Positions 25,161 through 35,040 are shown, numbered from the stretch's first letter. The stretch: DNA of 64,000 nt from Christiangramia crocea (GCF_022410465.1 NZ_JAJSON010000030.1:62001-126000); one strand, 5' to 3'. Notes: generated by a model not told the origin, from the sequence alone. Numbers and translations: made by a program.

Positions 25161-25751
25161 ATGATTTTACCAATAGTAGCATACGGAGATCCGGTTTTAA
25201 AGAAGAAAGCGAAAGAGATAGATAAGGATTATCCAAAACTGGATGAATTGATAGACAATATGTGGGATACCATGTACAATGCCTATGGTGTTGGACTTGC
25301 AGCCCCTCAGGTAGGTTTATCTATCAGGTTGTTTCTTATAGATCCCGCTCCTTTTGCTGAAGATGAAGAACTGGAAGAAAAAGAGCAGGAAGAATTAAAA
25401 AATATGCGTAAGGTTTTCATCAATCCCCGGGTCATTGAGGAAGAAGGGGAAGAATGGGCATTTAGTGAAGGTTGCCTGAGCATTCCGGAAGTTCGTGAAG
25501 ATGTTTTCAGACAACCCGAGATCACTATTGAATATTACGACGAGAAATTCGAAAAGCATACTGAAAAATATTCCGGACTTGTGGCAAGGGTAATTCAGCA
25601 TGAATATGACCATATTGAAGGAATTCTTTTCACCGATAAACTTTCCAGTCTGAAAAAGAGGCTTATAAAAAGTAAACTTGCAAATATCTCCAAGGGCAAG
25701 ATCAATGTAGATTACAAAATGCGCTTTCCTTTGGCGAAAAAAGCCCGTTAA
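25161..25751 (+). CDS. def: Peptide deformylase
   Basis: Def removes the N-formyl group from nascent proteins and is a metal enzyme in the cytoplasm. The 196-residue protein has all three signature motifs: GVGLAAPQVGL, EGCLSIPEV (metal-ligand cysteine) and QHEYDHIEGILF (two histidines and the catalytic glutamate). An acidic insert (EDEELEEKEQEELKNM, about 75-92) lies between motifs one and two and is typical of Bacteroidota deformylases. It shares the likely operon with ruvX and DUF5606. Confidence 0.97.
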   Translation: MILPIVAYGDPVLKKKAKEIDKDYPKLDELIDNMWDTMYNAYGVGLAAPQVGLSIRLFLIDPAPFAEDEELEEKEQEELKNMRKVFINPRVIEEEGEEWAFSEGCLSIPEVREDVFRQPEITIEYYDEKFEKHTEKYSGLVARVIQHEYDHIEGILFTDKLSSLKKRLIKSKLANISKGKINVDYKMRFPLAKKAR

Positions 25752-25808
25752 GGGTTTTGATAATTGATTCAGGCAAATGATATTTGCCATCCTAAATAAA
25801 AAAATACT

Positions 25809-26231
25809 ATGGGATTAGATAAAATTCTTGCTATTTCGGGAAAACCCGGTCTATATGAACTTACCGCACAAACCAGAGGCGGATTTATTGCTAAATCTTT
25901 GCTTGATGAAAAGAAGCTCGCGGTGAATATGCGTCACAATGTGAGTATTTTAAGTGAAATTGCCATATATACTTATACCGAAGAGATTCCATTGGGTGAG
26001 GTTTTTGAAAAGATCAAGGAAAAGGAAAATGGAGAAGAAACCATAAGTCATAAATCCTCTAAAAAGGAGTTGGAAGGCTTTTTCTCTGAGATATTGCCGG
26101 ATTATGATGAAGACAGGGTTTATGCCAGTGATATAAAAAAGATCGTTCAGTGGTATAATATCTTAATTAAAAACGGGTTTACCGATTTTTCGAAAGAAGA
26201 AAAAGAGCAAACTAAAGACGGGGAAGAATAG
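25809..26231 (+). CDS. DUF5606 domain protein
   Basis: A 140-residue protein conserved in Bacteroidota, recognised by its start MGLDKILAISGKPGLYELTAQTRGGFIAKSL and the later KELEGFFSEILPDYDEDRVYASDIKKIVQWYNIL. It has no signal or membrane segment. The first 70 residues look like a small beta-barrel and the rest helical. Function is unknown; in related genomes it commonly sits after def, as here (57-base gap), pointing to a link with translation or protein maturation, but this is only context. Confidence 0.85.
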   Translation: MGLDKILAISGKPGLYELTAQTRGGFIAKSLLDEKKLAVNMRHNVSILSEIAIYTYTEEIPLGEVFEKIKEKENGEETISHKSSKKELEGFFSEILPDYDEDRVYASDIKKIVQWYNILIKNGFTDFSKEEKEQTKDGEE

Positions 26232-26280
26232 AAATCTTAAGCATAGTAAAAACTATTAAGGATTAAAAAGTAATAGTATC

Positions 26281-26344
26281 GTCATCCTAAATGTCCTCTC
26301 GTACGAAATCGAGAGGCCAGGATCTTACCAAAGAAGGCTTGACG
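26281..26344. repeat. Second REP-like palindromic repeat
   Basis: CCTCTCG (26295-26301) and CGAGAGG (26310-26316) form a perfect 7-bp stem; the flanks (GTCATCCT, then AGGATC and a terminal TTGACGA) give partial outer pairing. It lies between convergent genes, like the copy at 12811, and replaces a standard terminator. Confidence 0.5.
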
Positions 26345-26374
26345 AAAAAATACTTTTTAGTCCTTTTTTTTGTA

Positions 26375-28840
26375 CTATAATTTCAGCCCGAAGATAAAAG
26401 CTCCTTTCCTTGCTCCATTATATTCAGAAATAACATAATCAAGTCTTAGAAAGCGGTATTTGCCAAAACCAAGGTTGTCTATTCCGAAGGAATATTCAGA
26501 ATATGGGGATCTCGCTTCAGTAGTAAGCCTGTGTGCACCAAGAATAAGATTAAAATTCAGTTTGTTGATCAAGGGTAATTTTCCCAGAATCCATCCCTGG
26601 AAGTCATGTTCTGCATGTAACTCGGCATAGTTCTGGTTAGTGCTGAAATTATAATATGGCATTAGGTTGAATTTGCCAACGTAGCTTCCAAAACCTATCC
26701 TGGTTTGATTCGCGTCAAAATGCCTGTAGTCTGCCAGGCTTATTTTTTCGGCATTCGAGAAGATTCCTCCATTCGCAAGATATCTGAACTCCCCTTTATT
26801 TCCGAGTTTTAATGTCTGATTAATTTCAGCTTTTAACTGGTTATAATTGTATTTTTCATCACTACCTCCAAAGCCTTTTTCAAGGCCTAATCTCAGGTTC
26901 GGGTATTTGGAGTCATACATCCTGTAGCGACCGGTTGGATAGCTCATATATTTTTGACCGAAAGTGATATTGGCAATAAGATTGAGTTTTGCCAGGGAAT
27001 GTTCCTCAAAAGGAAGACTACCAAAATTTGCTGGTTCTAACGGATTGTTTGAAGTATAGGTTCTTTCATCCCAGTCGATGAAAACATGTTCGTTATTATT
27101 TATCAACGGCTGCCGGTTTTCCCAGCTCAGTTCGCCCAATAAACGCAGGCCGTTAAGAATCTCCTGTCCATAAGCTATAGAGGCATAGTTCTTTTCATAT
27201 AGCTTCAGGTAATTACGTTCAAAGAAAATAGTGGTGATATCATTAAGAATAGTTGAAATTGGCTTCCGGTTATTGATCTGTTCTATAATGGAGCCTCCCT
27301 CAATTTTAAGAAAAGGTCTCGAAAAATTGTTGAATTTTTTCTCAAAGCCTCCACTAAGCCTGAAACGATCCTCACTAAAACCATGGTTAAGATTGGTATA
27401 GATTTTCCAGTAATTTTCCTGATCTTCACCGGTTCTTTGGGTATAATCTACATCCAGATCAATATTCCAGCCTTGTACGGTATTAAAGGCCACTCCAGAA
27501 ACCGGAGCACTTAAGCTGAAACTTCGGTCTTTCCAGGAATTCGTATAGGTGTAACCGAACATAATATCGGTAAGCCCGAATTTGTTGTTTACAGCATCTA
27601 CCGAATCCTGGTATTTTTTGGTGTCTCTTACTGCCTGAATACTATCTTTCCTTACATAGTCGCTTATTTCTTCGGTGGTGAGAGGCACAGGTCTTACTTC
27701 TTCCCAGTATAATGAATCTTTCTTATTGGCTTCACTGGCAAAACTTAAGATCTCCGGTCCAAAAGTATTTCTGTCAAATTCGGGTGAGAAATCATAGTTG
27801 CTGTAAACAGCGGTAAACCTTCCGTCACCACCAAAGCCAAAAATCTTAAAACTGAAATCTACACTCTGGGATATTTGTATATAGAGCTTATTCTGTTCAG
27901 AATATTTATAATTCTGCCTGAAGATAAGTTCCTCGATTGGGGGAACCTGTACCGCCTGCCCGGTGGTTGTGAGATCAACTCCATAGATCTGCCACAGGTC
28001 CTCAACGATATAGATATTACCTGAAAATACGCGATCTTTCTTCCTTTTCGGGACGACCAGTATCTTGTTGATCATATTTCCATTGTCATCGAAGAAAGTT
28101 CCTTCAAGTTCGTAACGATAGTAGTTAAAGGCATATTCGGCAATCGGGGAAATGATCTCGCTGTTGATCTCCAGTGTATTTTCATAAAAAGAGAAGTAAG
28201 CCTCCTGCGCCGAATTCAAACTAAAACCATTATCATCTCCACTTACCTTAGAGGCAATGATCTTTTCCTTAAAATCGTCTGGCTTCTGATAAGCTATTTT
28301 CGAGATGGTTTCGCTTAAATAGACAATCCCGCTACGGGTGGAATCCAGTCCTCCGCCAAGATCGCCCACGTCCTGACCGAGTATTTTTTCCGGAGCGTTT
28401 TTGATTCTCCACAAACCCCGGGAATAGAAATCGGCTGTAAAGGACTCAAGTTTGTTAGAATTGTTCTTTCGTAATTCTATTGCCTTCCTGATGATGCGGT
28501 TTGCGGGATTTTCTCCGCTATTTACACTTACTTCATCAAGTGTAGTACTTTCCGGGCTTAGGTTTATGTCAACTTTTAGGGGAGTGCCCTTGAATTCAAT
28601 ATTTTTCTTCCGGGTTTTGTAGCCCAGGAACTGAAATGTGATAGTGTAGTTTCCCTGTTCTTTTATTTTCAGTTCATAGAGGCCTTCTTCGTTGGTCGTT
28701 GTTCCCGTAGACCCATTTTCAGTATAGATATTCACATAGGGCAGGGGTGTGCCATTCTCATCTTTCACCAGACCTGTTATTTGTGAGCTCAGCTGTGAAA
28801 CCACAAAAAACAGCATCAGGCTAAATAGCTTTTTTAGCAT
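26375..28840 (-). CDS. DUF5686 outer-membrane protein with carboxypeptidase-regulatory-like domain
   Basis: The 821-residue protein has a signal peptide (LFSLMLFFVVSQLSS), an N-terminal CarboxypepD_reg-like beta-sandwich (ITGLVKDENGTPLPYVNIYTENG, GTTTNEEGLYELKI; about 20-105), the DUF5686 region (NPANRIIRKAIELRKNN onward) and a C-terminal part of alternating aromatic beta strands ending in FIFGLKL, as in outer-membrane barrels. Members are widespread in Bacteroidota and often called TonB-related, but no plug domain is visible. Its role, perhaps an outer-membrane assembly or transport factor, is unproven. It is 40 bases downstream of smpB on the same strand. Confidence 0.8.
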   Translation of the reverse strand: MLKKLFSLMLFFVVSQLSSQITGLVKDENGTPLPYVNIYTENGSTGTTTNEEGLYELKIKEQGNYTITFQFLGYKTRKKNIEFKGTPLKVDINLSPESTTLDEVSVNSGENPANRIIRKAIELRKNNSNKLESFTADFYSRGLWRIKNAPEKILGQDVGDLGGGLDSTRSGIVYLSETISKIAYQKPDDFKEKIIASKVSGDDNGFSLNSAQEAYFSFYENTLEINSEIISPIAEYAFNYYRYELEGTFFDDNGNMINKILVVPKRKKDRVFSGNIYIVEDLWQIYGVDLTTTGQAVQVPPIEELIFRQNYKYSEQNKLYIQISQSVDFSFKIFGFGGDGRFTAVYSNYDFSPEFDRNTFGPEILSFASEANKKDSLYWEEVRPVPLTTEEISDYVRKDSIQAVRDTKKYQDSVDAVNNKFGLTDIMFGYTYTNSWKDRSFSLSAPVSGVAFNTVQGWNIDLDVDYTQRTGEDQENYWKIYTNLNHGFSEDRFRLSGGFEKKFNNFSRPFLKIEGGSIIEQINNRKPISTILNDITTIFFERNYLKLYEKNYASIAYGQEILNGLRLLGELSWENRQPLINNNEHVFIDWDERTYTSNNPLEPANFGSLPFEEHSLAKLNLIANITFGQKYMSYPTGRYRMYDSKYPNLRLGLEKGFGGSDEKYNYNQLKAEINQTLKLGNKGEFRYLANGGIFSNAEKISLADYRHFDANQTRIGFGSYVGKFNLMPYYNFSTNQNYAELHAEHDFQGWILGKLPLINKLNFNLILGAHRLTTEARSPYSEYSFGIDNLGFGKYRFLRLDYVISEYNGARKGAFIFGLKL

Positions 28841-28880
28841 TCAGATACGGTTTTTAGAATGAATGAGAAGATAAAATAAA

Positions 28881-29336
28881 TTATCGGTATTCTTTCTGAA
28901 TCCGGTCCAGGCGACGTTTGCTTTCACGGTCTTTGATGGTTTCCCTTTTGTCATAAAGCTTTTTCCCCTTGGCAAGGGCTATCTGCAGCTTTGCCAGTCC
29001 GCGGTCATTGATGAATAACCTAAGCGGAATTATTGTTAATCCGGAATTCGTTACTTCTTTTTCCAGCTTTCTCAACTCTCTTTTCTGAAGCAAAAGTTTG
29101 CGCTCACTTTTCGGATTGTGGTTAAAATGGGTGGCATGAGAATATTCTTCAACGTGCATGTTTATCACAAAAAGCTCATGGTTATTGAATTCACAAAAAC
29201 TTTCAGCGATACTCGCTTTTCCTTCCCGTATGGCCTTGATCTCGGTGCCGGCCAGTTTAATCCCGGCGACATACTTGTCCAGAAATTCATAATTGAATTT
29301 TGCCTTACGGTTCTTAATGTTGATAGAATTCTTCAT
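28881..29336 (-). CDS. smpB: SsrA-binding protein
   Basis: SmpB binds tmRNA and delivers it to stalled ribosomes for trans-translation. From ATG 29336 the protein has 151 residues, the usual length: NRKAKFNYEFLDKYVAGIKLAGTEIKAIREGKASI, the conserved ELFVINMHVEEYSHA strand, RKLLLQKRELRKLE, TIIPLRLFINDRGLAKLQIALAKGKKLYDKRE, and a basic C-terminal tail that mimics a codon-anticodon helix. The upstream TTG at 29345 is in frame but not needed. No tmRNA gene was seen in this window. Confidence 0.97.
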   Translation of the reverse strand: MKNSINIKNRKAKFNYEFLDKYVAGIKLAGTEIKAIREGKASIAESFCEFNNHELFVINMHVEEYSHATHFNHNPKSERKLLLQKRELRKLEKEVTNSGLTIIPLRLFINDRGLAKLQIALAKGKKLYDKRETIKDRESKRRLDRIQKEYR

Positions 29337-29419
29337 ATAGCACAAAAATACAAGCTTTAAGCTAATTTCATACTAAAGCGATTTTAAAATTCCTTCTGTG
29401 GTATTACTGAGTAAATATT

Positions 29420-29427
29420 TATATTTG
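29420..29427 (+). promoter_or_regulatory. -7 promoter element for the DUF6503 lipoprotein
   Basis: TATATTTG is a full match to TAnnTTTG, 22 bases before the ATG at 29450. Confidence 0.5.
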
Positions 29428-29449
29428 TGCCCCATTTAAATAACCTCTT

Positions 29450-30196
29450 ATGAAATATGTTCGGTTAATATTTATTGTCTTTCTATTTGCGTCCTGCGTT
29501 AATGAAAGTGAAGATCTAACTGCCAATGAAATTGTGGATAAGGCTATTGAGAATGCAGGAGGTGAGCGCTATAAAAGTGCTGAAATAGATTTCGTTTTCA
29601 GGAAAAGGAAATATAGTAGCAAACGGGAAGGAGGAAGATTTCAGCTGGAAAGGATCATGACAGATTCTTCGGGAAATAAGATCCATGACGTTCTGGATAA
29701 TGAAGGCCTGGAGAGGTACGTGAATGATTCTGCCGTTCAACTGGCCGATACTTTAAAGACTCAAATTAGTAATTCGGTAAATTCCGTTCATTATTTTGTT
29801 CATCTTCCATTCGGCCTTAATGCTCCGGCCGCTAATAAGAAATTAATAGGAAAGGATAGCATCGATGGCAGGGAATATTACGAGGTGAAAGTAACTTTTT
29901 CTCAAAACGGAGGAGGAACCGATCATGAAGACGAATATCTTTACTGGATAGATACCCAAACCTATAAAGTAGATTACCTGGCTTATAATTTTGAGACCAA
30001 CGATGGAGGAATACGTTTCAGAAAGGCATATAATCCCAGGATCATTAAGGGAATAAGATTTGTGGATTACCAGAACTACAAATATGACGACCTTTCCACT
30101 CCGTTGTCTCAACTGGATAGTTTATATGAGGCCCGGGAGCTGGAACTGCTTTCGTTAATAGAGACGGAGAATGTAGAGGTGGATTCAAACTCCTAG
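29450..30196 (+). CDS. DUF6503-type lipoprotein
   Basis: A 248-residue lipoprotein: the signal peptide ends LFASC, giving a lipidated cysteine and likely outer-membrane location. The mature part opens with NEIVDKAIENAGGERYKSAEIDFVFRKRKYS and later has REYYEVKVTFSQNGGG and EDEYLYWIDTQTYKVDYLAY, which resembles the LolA/LppX-like beta fold of the DUF6503 family. Such proteins may carry lipid, but no function is established. It converges on the histidine phosphatase with a 13-base gap and no hairpin terminator. Confidence 0.75.
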   Translation: MKYVRLIFIVFLFASCVNESEDLTANEIVDKAIENAGGERYKSAEIDFVFRKRKYSSKREGGRFQLERIMTDSSGNKIHDVLDNEGLERYVNDSAVQLADTLKTQISNSVNSVHYFVHLPFGLNAPAANKKLIGKDSIDGREYYEVKVTFSQNGGGTDHEDEYLYWIDTQTYKVDYLAYNFETNDGGIRFRKAYNPRIIKGIRFVDYQNYKYDDLSTPLSQLDSLYEARELELLSLIETENVEVDSNS

Positions 30197-30209
30197 CATT
30201 CCGGTTCAA

Positions 30210-30734
30210 TCAGTTTATATAAAGAACCTGACAGGAAGCTGAACCATCTGGCTGTACTTGTACGATGAATAAAGCTCCATTTTCCTTGTCGTCAATATCG
30301 TGGTATTTCTTTTGGCCAAGTATTGCGTTTGCCAAATGAGGTGTGGTATTACTATGACCAACTACCAGAACGGTATTACCAGCAGTAGCTTTTTTAAAAT
30401 TATCGCTATATAGATTCCTTGGGTCGTAGTTCAGAATTTCAAGTTCATTTTGTTCTGCTATGGGTTGAGCCGTTTGTGTGGTTCTTTTAAAGTTGGTACT
30501 ATATATCGCATCGAAGTCTACCTCTTTTAGGACTTCTGCCCATTTTCGAGCTCTTTCCCGACCTGCAGTATTCAGTTCCGGGTCGCGGTTCCCTACTTCG
30601 GTCCTGTCCTTTTCTGCGTGCCTGATAAGATAATAGGTAGTGACTTTATTTTCCTGGTGCTCTTCTTTCATTTTATCTGAAGGATTGCCAATGCTTAAAA
30701 TTAACGAAGTTAAAAGGATTAGGATATTTGCCAT
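30210..30734 (-). CDS. Secreted histidine phosphatase (phosphoglycerate-mutase-like)
   Basis: The 174-residue protein has a short hydrophobic N-terminus (ILILLTSLILSIG) that may be a signal peptide, then the branch-1 histidine phosphatase core: YYLIRHAEKDR with the RHxE nucleophile, ELNTAGRERARKWA, IYSTNFKRTTQTAQP and VLVVGHSNTTPH with the second catalytic histidine. It is shorter than metabolic mutases and resembles SixA-like phosphatases. Substrate is unknown. It lies 34 bases downstream of the phytase-like esterase on the same strand; the two may cooperate in releasing phosphate, but this is only inferred. Confidence 0.85.
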   Translation of the reverse strand: MANILILLTSLILSIGNPSDKMKEEHQENKVTTYYLIRHAEKDRTEVGNRDPELNTAGRERARKWAEVLKEVDFDAIYSTNFKRTTQTAQPIAEQNELEILNYDPRNLYSDNFKKATAGNTVLVVGHSNTTPHLANAILGQKKYHDIDDKENGALFIVQVQPDGSASCQVLYIN

Positions 30735-30768
30735 TATCTTTATTTTTCCAGGTTTGACGTGCTTTTAA

Positions 30769-31881
30769 TCAGTCTGTTACAAATCCTTTACTTTTTATAT
30801 CTATTTCAAGTAAAATAAACTGATTGAGTTGCTCGCCAAAACTGTTGAAATTGTTGTCTGAAACGAGGATAAGAGATTGTTTCCCATTGGAAAGTTCAGG
30901 TCCGAAGCACATTCCTTCAATATTATCTATAATCCCGTCTGTAAGTTGATCCTTTACGGTTTTAAAGTTAAATACGAGCTTTTTTTCAGCTTTTTGGTAA
31001 TCCTCATTTTTTAGGCTTTTTAGTCCTAAAGTATTACTGGCATTGCTGGCATCAACATCGAATATTTTTATTGTATTTCCATGAGATCCATAACCAGCAG
31101 AATAAGCTCTTTCCAGTATTAGGAATTTGTTTTCGGCATATTCCAGAATTTCGGTAAGGCCGTTTACAGCGAAATAATTTATAGGGAGTTTGGAAATCCC
31201 ATCTAACTTGTAAGCAAATTGTTTTACAGCATCACCTGTGTGTGCGTTGAATTTGGTGATTCTAACATGGGATCTGGTAGGATAAAGTTTTGGTTTTGCC
31301 CCGTCTTCTTCAAGAGGAAGTTCCATTGCAACCCAGTATCCCTGCTGGTCCACGCTTTCGGTTAAGCCTTCGAAGACACCATTATTCCGGGGCTTTTGCT
31401 TACCTGAAGCCTTAAAATATTCAGGAATGCTGAAGGAATTTATAATATTCCCATCCGCACTAAGCCGAAAAACACCTGGATCCCTTTTATCATCTATCAA
31501 TCCCTCGCTGGTTACCATTATCTCATTTCTTACAGTATCATACCTTATGGCTTCGAGGTCAAGCACATTATTTAAAAATTCTGATGTTTTATGGATCCTT
31601 AGAAGCTCTTTTATAAATATAGTATCTATCGAATTTCCCTGAATCTCGATTTCCGCCTCATAGATCCTGGGCTTTGAAGCTTGATCACTTACCAGGTAAT
31701 ATTTGCCATTTTTGAAATCTATACCCGAAAGCCCGCCTACCTGTGTATTTTTAAACTGGAGGTTTTTATCCAGAACATATTCATCCAGGAAAGAGATCTC
31801 TATATTCTCATTTTCTATTTTTCTGGTAACCGCACAACTGGTTAAAATGAAAATAAGGCCCAGAACGAGTGGCTTCTTCAT
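30769..31881 (-). CDS. Esterase-like phytase-family lipoprotein (PF13449 type)
   Basis: A 370-residue lipoprotein with signal MKKPLVLGLIFILTSC. The mature part reads as a six-bladed propeller of the esterase-like phytase group: VGGLSGIDFKNGKYYLVSDQ, NVLDLEAIRYDTVRNEIMVTSEG, NNGVFEGLTESVDQQGYWVAMELP, YFAVNGLTEILEYAENKFLILER, and NIEGMCFGPELSNGKQSLILVSDNNF. The acidic residues in these blade motifs would bind calcium. Family members hydrolyse phosphate esters in some cases, but the true substrate here is unknown. The histidine phosphatase gene follows. Confidence 0.8.
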   Translation of the reverse strand: MKKPLVLGLIFILTSCAVTRKIENENIEISFLDEYVLDKNLQFKNTQVGGLSGIDFKNGKYYLVSDQASKPRIYEAEIEIQGNSIDTIFIKELLRIHKTSEFLNNVLDLEAIRYDTVRNEIMVTSEGLIDDKRDPGVFRLSADGNIINSFSIPEYFKASGKQKPRNNGVFEGLTESVDQQGYWVAMELPLEEDGAKPKLYPTRSHVRITKFNAHTGDAVKQFAYKLDGISKLPINYFAVNGLTEILEYAENKFLILERAYSAGYGSHGNTIKIFDVDASNASNTLGLKSLKNEDYQKAEKKLVFNFKTVKDQLTDGIIDNIEGMCFGPELSNGKQSLILVSDNNFNSFGEQLNQFILLEIDIKSKGFVTD

Positions 31882-32000
31882 GGATTTGGTTTAGATAGCC
31901 AAAAATAACAAATGTTTAAGATAAATATGTGAATTCATTGGGACAGCAAAAAATGTGTAATAAATACCTTTAAATTATTAACACCTAAAACCAATATATT

Positions 32001-32186
32001 ATGAATGAGGATCAGTTAGAAGGAAAATGGAAGCAGATAAGAGGAGAGTTTAAACAAAAGTATGGAAGACTCACCGATGACGATGTTACTTTTTCAGAAG
32101 GCAAGTTTGATGAAATGCTTGGCCGAATGCAAGAGAAGACCGGTAGATCCAAAGAAGAATTGAAGAAAGAAATAGATAGATGGTGA
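32001..32186 (+). CDS. CsbD-family small protein
   Basis: A 61-residue protein with the clear CsbD signature: MNEDQLEGKWKQIRGEFKQKYGRLTDDDVTF and a later GRMQEKTGRSKEELKKEIDRW. CsbD-like proteins are abundant, stress-induced, largely helical and hydrophilic; their molecular role is unknown. A TACCTTTA element at 31965-31972 is one mismatch from the -7 consensus. It ends at a strong hairpin shared with the convergent clpB gene. Confidence 0.9.
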   Translation: MNEDQLEGKWKQIRGEFKQKYGRLTDDDVTFSEGKFDEMLGRMQEKTGRSKEELKKEIDRW

Positions 32187-32206
32187 TGATTGATGAATTA
32201 AGAATG

Positions 32207-32240
32207 AAAAAGGCGGTAGAATTTCTACCGCCTTTTTTGT
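32207..32240. terminator. Bidirectional terminator between csbD-like gene and clpB
   Basis: A 13-bp stem AAAAGGCGGTAGA / TCTACCGCCTTTT with a three-base loop carries T-runs on both strands, so it can stop both convergent transcripts. Confidence 0.9.
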
Positions 32241-32246
32241 GCCCTA

Positions 32247-34862
32247 TTATTCTTTTTGATCGTTTTCGGCCATTTGTTCCTGGTTCCTGAAAACCAGCTG
32301 CTCGTCAAACTCATCAAGGAGAATAATGCTATCTGTACTTATCCTGCCTGCAAGTATTTCTTTTGAAAGTTTATTAAGTACTTCCCTTTGAACAACCCTT
32401 TTTACCGGTCTTGCACCATACTGCGGGTCAAAGCCTTTGGCAGCAAGGTATTTGATGGCTTCCTCGGTTGCATCCAGTACGATATTTTGTTTGGCCAGCA
32501 TTTTCTTCACTCCTTTTAACTGAAGGCCTACGATCTGTTTGATATCTTTTTGTGTAAGCGGACTGAACATTACGATGTCATCTATCCTGTTAAGGAACTC
32601 AGGTCTTACACTTTGTTTTAGCAATCCAAGTACTTCTGTTTTTGCTGTTTCCATCGCAGTATCAAGATCCTGGATGTTTTCAAATTTCTCCTGGATTATA
32701 TGGCTCCCCATATTGGAGGTCATAATGATGATCGTATTCTTGAAATCGGCAAGGCGGCCTTTATTATCTGTTAGCCTACCTTCATCGAGTACCTGTAATA
32801 GTATGTTGAAGGTATCGGGATGAGCTTTTTCTATCTCATCAAGCAAGACAACGGAATAAGGTTTTCTTCTAACAGCCTCGGTCAGTTGTCCTCCTTCATC
32901 ATATCCTATATATCCAGGAGGTGCACCTACAAGTCGGCTTACAGAATGTCTTTCCTGGTACTCACTCATATCGATTCGGGTCATAGCCGATTCATCATCG
33001 AACAGATATTCGGCCAGGGCCTTAGCCAATTCGGTCTTACCAACTCCGGTTGTACCCAGGAAGAGGAATGAGCCCACAGGCCTGTTCTGGTCCTGCAGTC
33101 CGGCCCGGCTTCTTCGAATGGCATCACTTACGGCAACTATGGCTTCATCCTGACCAACTACACGCTTGTGAAGATCATCTTCCAGCTTTAATAACTTTTC
33201 CCGCTCACTTTGCAGCATTTTGGTTACAGGAATTCCTGTCCATTTAGCAACAACCTCGGCAATATCTTCATTGGTCACTTCTTCCTGGATCAGGGATTTT
33301 TCGTTCTGGTTCTCTGCTACTTTTTCCTGCAGTCGCTCCAGTTTTTCCTGCGCTTCCTTAATTTTTCCATAGCGAATCTCAGCTACCTTTCCATAATCGC
33401 CTTCGCGTTCCGCTTTTTCAGCTTCCAGCTTAAAATTCTCAATATCCGATTTCAGGTTCTGGATGTTATCCACCATCTCTTTCTCACTCATCCATCTGGC
33501 ATTAAGATCGTTGCGTTCTTCCTTGAGATTGGCCAGATCTGATCTGAGCGATTTCAGCTTGGCCTCATCCTTTTCCCGTTTAATGGCTTCGATCTCAATC
33601 TCCAGCTGCATGATCTTTCTATCAAGAACATCCAGTTCTTCAGGTTTGGAGTTGATCTCCATTCTCAGTTTAGAAGCTGCTTCGTCCATAAGGTCAATGG
33701 CCTTATCCGGAAGAAAACGGTTGGTGATATATCGCTGGGATAATTCCACAGCGGCGATAATCGCCTCATCTTTGATCCTGACTTTATGGTGGGTCTCATA
33801 TTTTTCCTTGATCCCCCGTAGGATGGAAATCGCACTTTCAGTATCTGGTTCTTCAACCGTCACCTTCTGGAACCTACGTTCAAGGGCTTTGTCCTTTTCA
33901 AAATATTTCTGGTATTCATCCAGAGTAGTGGCTCCAATAGCTCTTAATTCCCCGCGGGCAAGAGCAGGTTTTAGAATATTTGCCGCATCCATGGCTCCCT
34001 GGCCGCCACCTGCGCCCACAAGGGTGTGGATCTCATCAATAAACAGGACAATATTTCCATCGCTGGAAGTAACCTCCTTAATAACTGATTTTAATCTTTC
34101 TTCAAACTCACCTTTATATTTTGCTCCGGCGATCAGGGCACCCATGTCCAGAGAATAAATACGTTTATCTTTAAGATTGTCAGGAATATCCCCATCAACT
34201 ATACGGTGAGCAAGACCTTCGGCTATTGCGGTCTTACCGGTACCCGGTTCTCCCACAAGCATAGGGTTGTTCTTGGTTCTTCGGGAAAGGATCTGAAGTA
34301 TTCTTCTAATCTCTTCATCCCGGCCAATCACGGGATCCAGCTTTCCTTCTTCAGCCAGCTGGTTAAGGTTTCTCGCGTATTTATCCAGAGAATTATAGGT
34401 GTCTTCCGCACTCTGGGAAGTTACCCGGTCTCCCTGGCGTAACTCATTGATAGCAGCTTTCAGGCCTTTTTCAGTCGCGCCCTGATCTTTTAGTATTTGT
34501 GCAACTTTACTGGAAGACTTGAATATTGCCAGAATAAGGTGTTCAATAGAAACATATTCATCGTTCATTTTCTTTGCCAGAGAAGAAGCTTCATTAACCG
34601 TTTTTCCGGCTTCCCTGGAAAGTATAATATCTCCCCCGCTGACTTTAGGAAAGCTTTCGAGGCTTTTATCCAGTATCTGGGTGAACAGGTTTACATTGAT
34701 ATTCAGTTTTTTCAGCAAAAACGGAGTCACATTTTCATCCACCATAGTGATGGCCTTAAAAATATGCTCATTTTCGATCTGCTGGTGGCCCATTTCCTGA
34801 GCAAGCTGCTGTGCCTGCTGAATGGCCTCCTGTGATTTTATCGTAAAATTATTAAAGTTCAT
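32247..34862 (-). CDS. clpB: ATP-dependent disaggregase ClpB
   Basis: ClpB works with DnaK to pull proteins out of aggregates. The 871-residue protein has the full layout: N-domain (about 1-150), first AAA+ module with [13 protein letters not shown] and the [15 protein letters not shown] Walker B, a middle coiled coil (about 410-525, [20 protein letters not shown] onward) that marks ClpB rather than ClpA or ClpC, a second AAA+ module with [15 protein letters not shown], and the C-terminal D2-small domain ([15 protein letters not shown]). It starts at 34862. A 9-bp inverted repeat lies 28-70 bases upstream and may be regulatory. Confidence 0.98.
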   Translation of the reverse strand: MNFNNFTIKSQEAIQQAQQLAQEMGHQQIENEHIFKAITMVDENVTPFLLKKLNINVNLFTQILDKSLESFPKVSGGDIILSREAGKTVNEASSLAKKMNDEYVSIEHLILAIFKSSSKVAQILKDQGATEKGLKAAINELRQGDRVTSQSAEDTYNSLDKYARNLNQLAEEGKLDPVIGRDEEIRRILQILSRRTKNNPMLVGEPGTGKTAIAEGLAHRIVDGDIPDNLKDKRIYSLDMGALIAGAKYKGEFEERLKSVIKEVTSSDGNIVLFIDEIHTLVGAGGGQGAMDAANILKPALARGELRAIGATTLDEYQKYFEKDKALERRFQKVTVEEPDTESAISILRGIKEKYETHHKVRIKDEAIIAAVELSQRYITNRFLPDKAIDLMDEAASKLRMEINSKPEELDVLDRKIMQLEIEIEAIKREKDEAKLKSLRSDLANLKEERNDLNARWMSEKEMVDNIQNLKSDIENFKLEAEKAEREGDYGKVAEIRYGKIKEAQEKLERLQEKVAENQNEKSLIQEEVTNEDIAEVVAKWTGIPVTKMLQSEREKLLKLEDDLHKRVVGQDEAIVAVSDAIRRSRAGLQDQNRPVGSFLFLGTTGVGKTELAKALAEYLFDDESAMTRIDMSEYQERHSVSRLVGAPPGYIGYDEGGQLTEAVRRKPYSVVLLDEIEKAHPDTFNILLQVLDEGRLTDNKGRLADFKNTIIIMTSNMGSHIIQEKFENIQDLDTAMETAKTEVLGLLKQSVRPEFLNRIDDIVMFSPLTQKDIKQIVGLQLKGVKKMLAKQNIVLDATEEAIKYLAAKGFDPQYGARPVKRVVQREVLNKLSKEILAGRISTDSIILLDEFDEQLVFRNQEQMAENDQKE

Positions 34863-34889
34863 CTTTTTCGTTTTTTAGATTCATATGTC

Positions 34890-34932
34890 AATACATGTAC
34901 CATTAAAAATAAACGTCAAAATGACATGTATT
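34890..34932 (-). promoter_or_regulatory. Inverted repeat upstream of clpB
   Basis: AATACATGT at 34890-34898 is perfectly complementary to ACATGTATT at 34924-34932, 25 bases apart, and a smaller dyad GTCA-AAA-TGAC lies at 34915-34925. It is not a CIRCE element (which is TTAGCACTC-N9-GAGTGCTAA). Position right upstream of a heat-shock gene suggests an operator, but there is no direct evidence. Confidence 0.4.
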
Positions 34933-35018
34933 ACGGATATTTAAAAGACAAAACGGCAGTCTTATTGGATGATTTTAAAAATTTATTGCTTATTTTCTCT
35001 ATTAAATTTACTTAGAAT

Positions 35019-35026
35019 TACTTTTG
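35019..35026 (+). promoter_or_regulatory. -7 promoter element of ytxJ
   Basis: TACTTTTG fits TAnnTTTG and lies 14 bases before ATG 35041. No clear TTG is seen at the -33 position. Confidence 0.45.
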
Positions 35027-35040
35027 CGGAAAAGCATGTT

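Noticed and set aside
33463-34158. 231-residue open frame on the + strand inside clpB
   Set aside because: It is antisense to conserved ClpB AAA+ and coiled-coil coding, is serine-rich and shows no domain; it is a shadow frame.
34863-34950. CIRCE element upstream of clpB
   Set aside because: The observed dyad does not match TTAGCACTC-N9-GAGTGCTAA in sequence or spacing.
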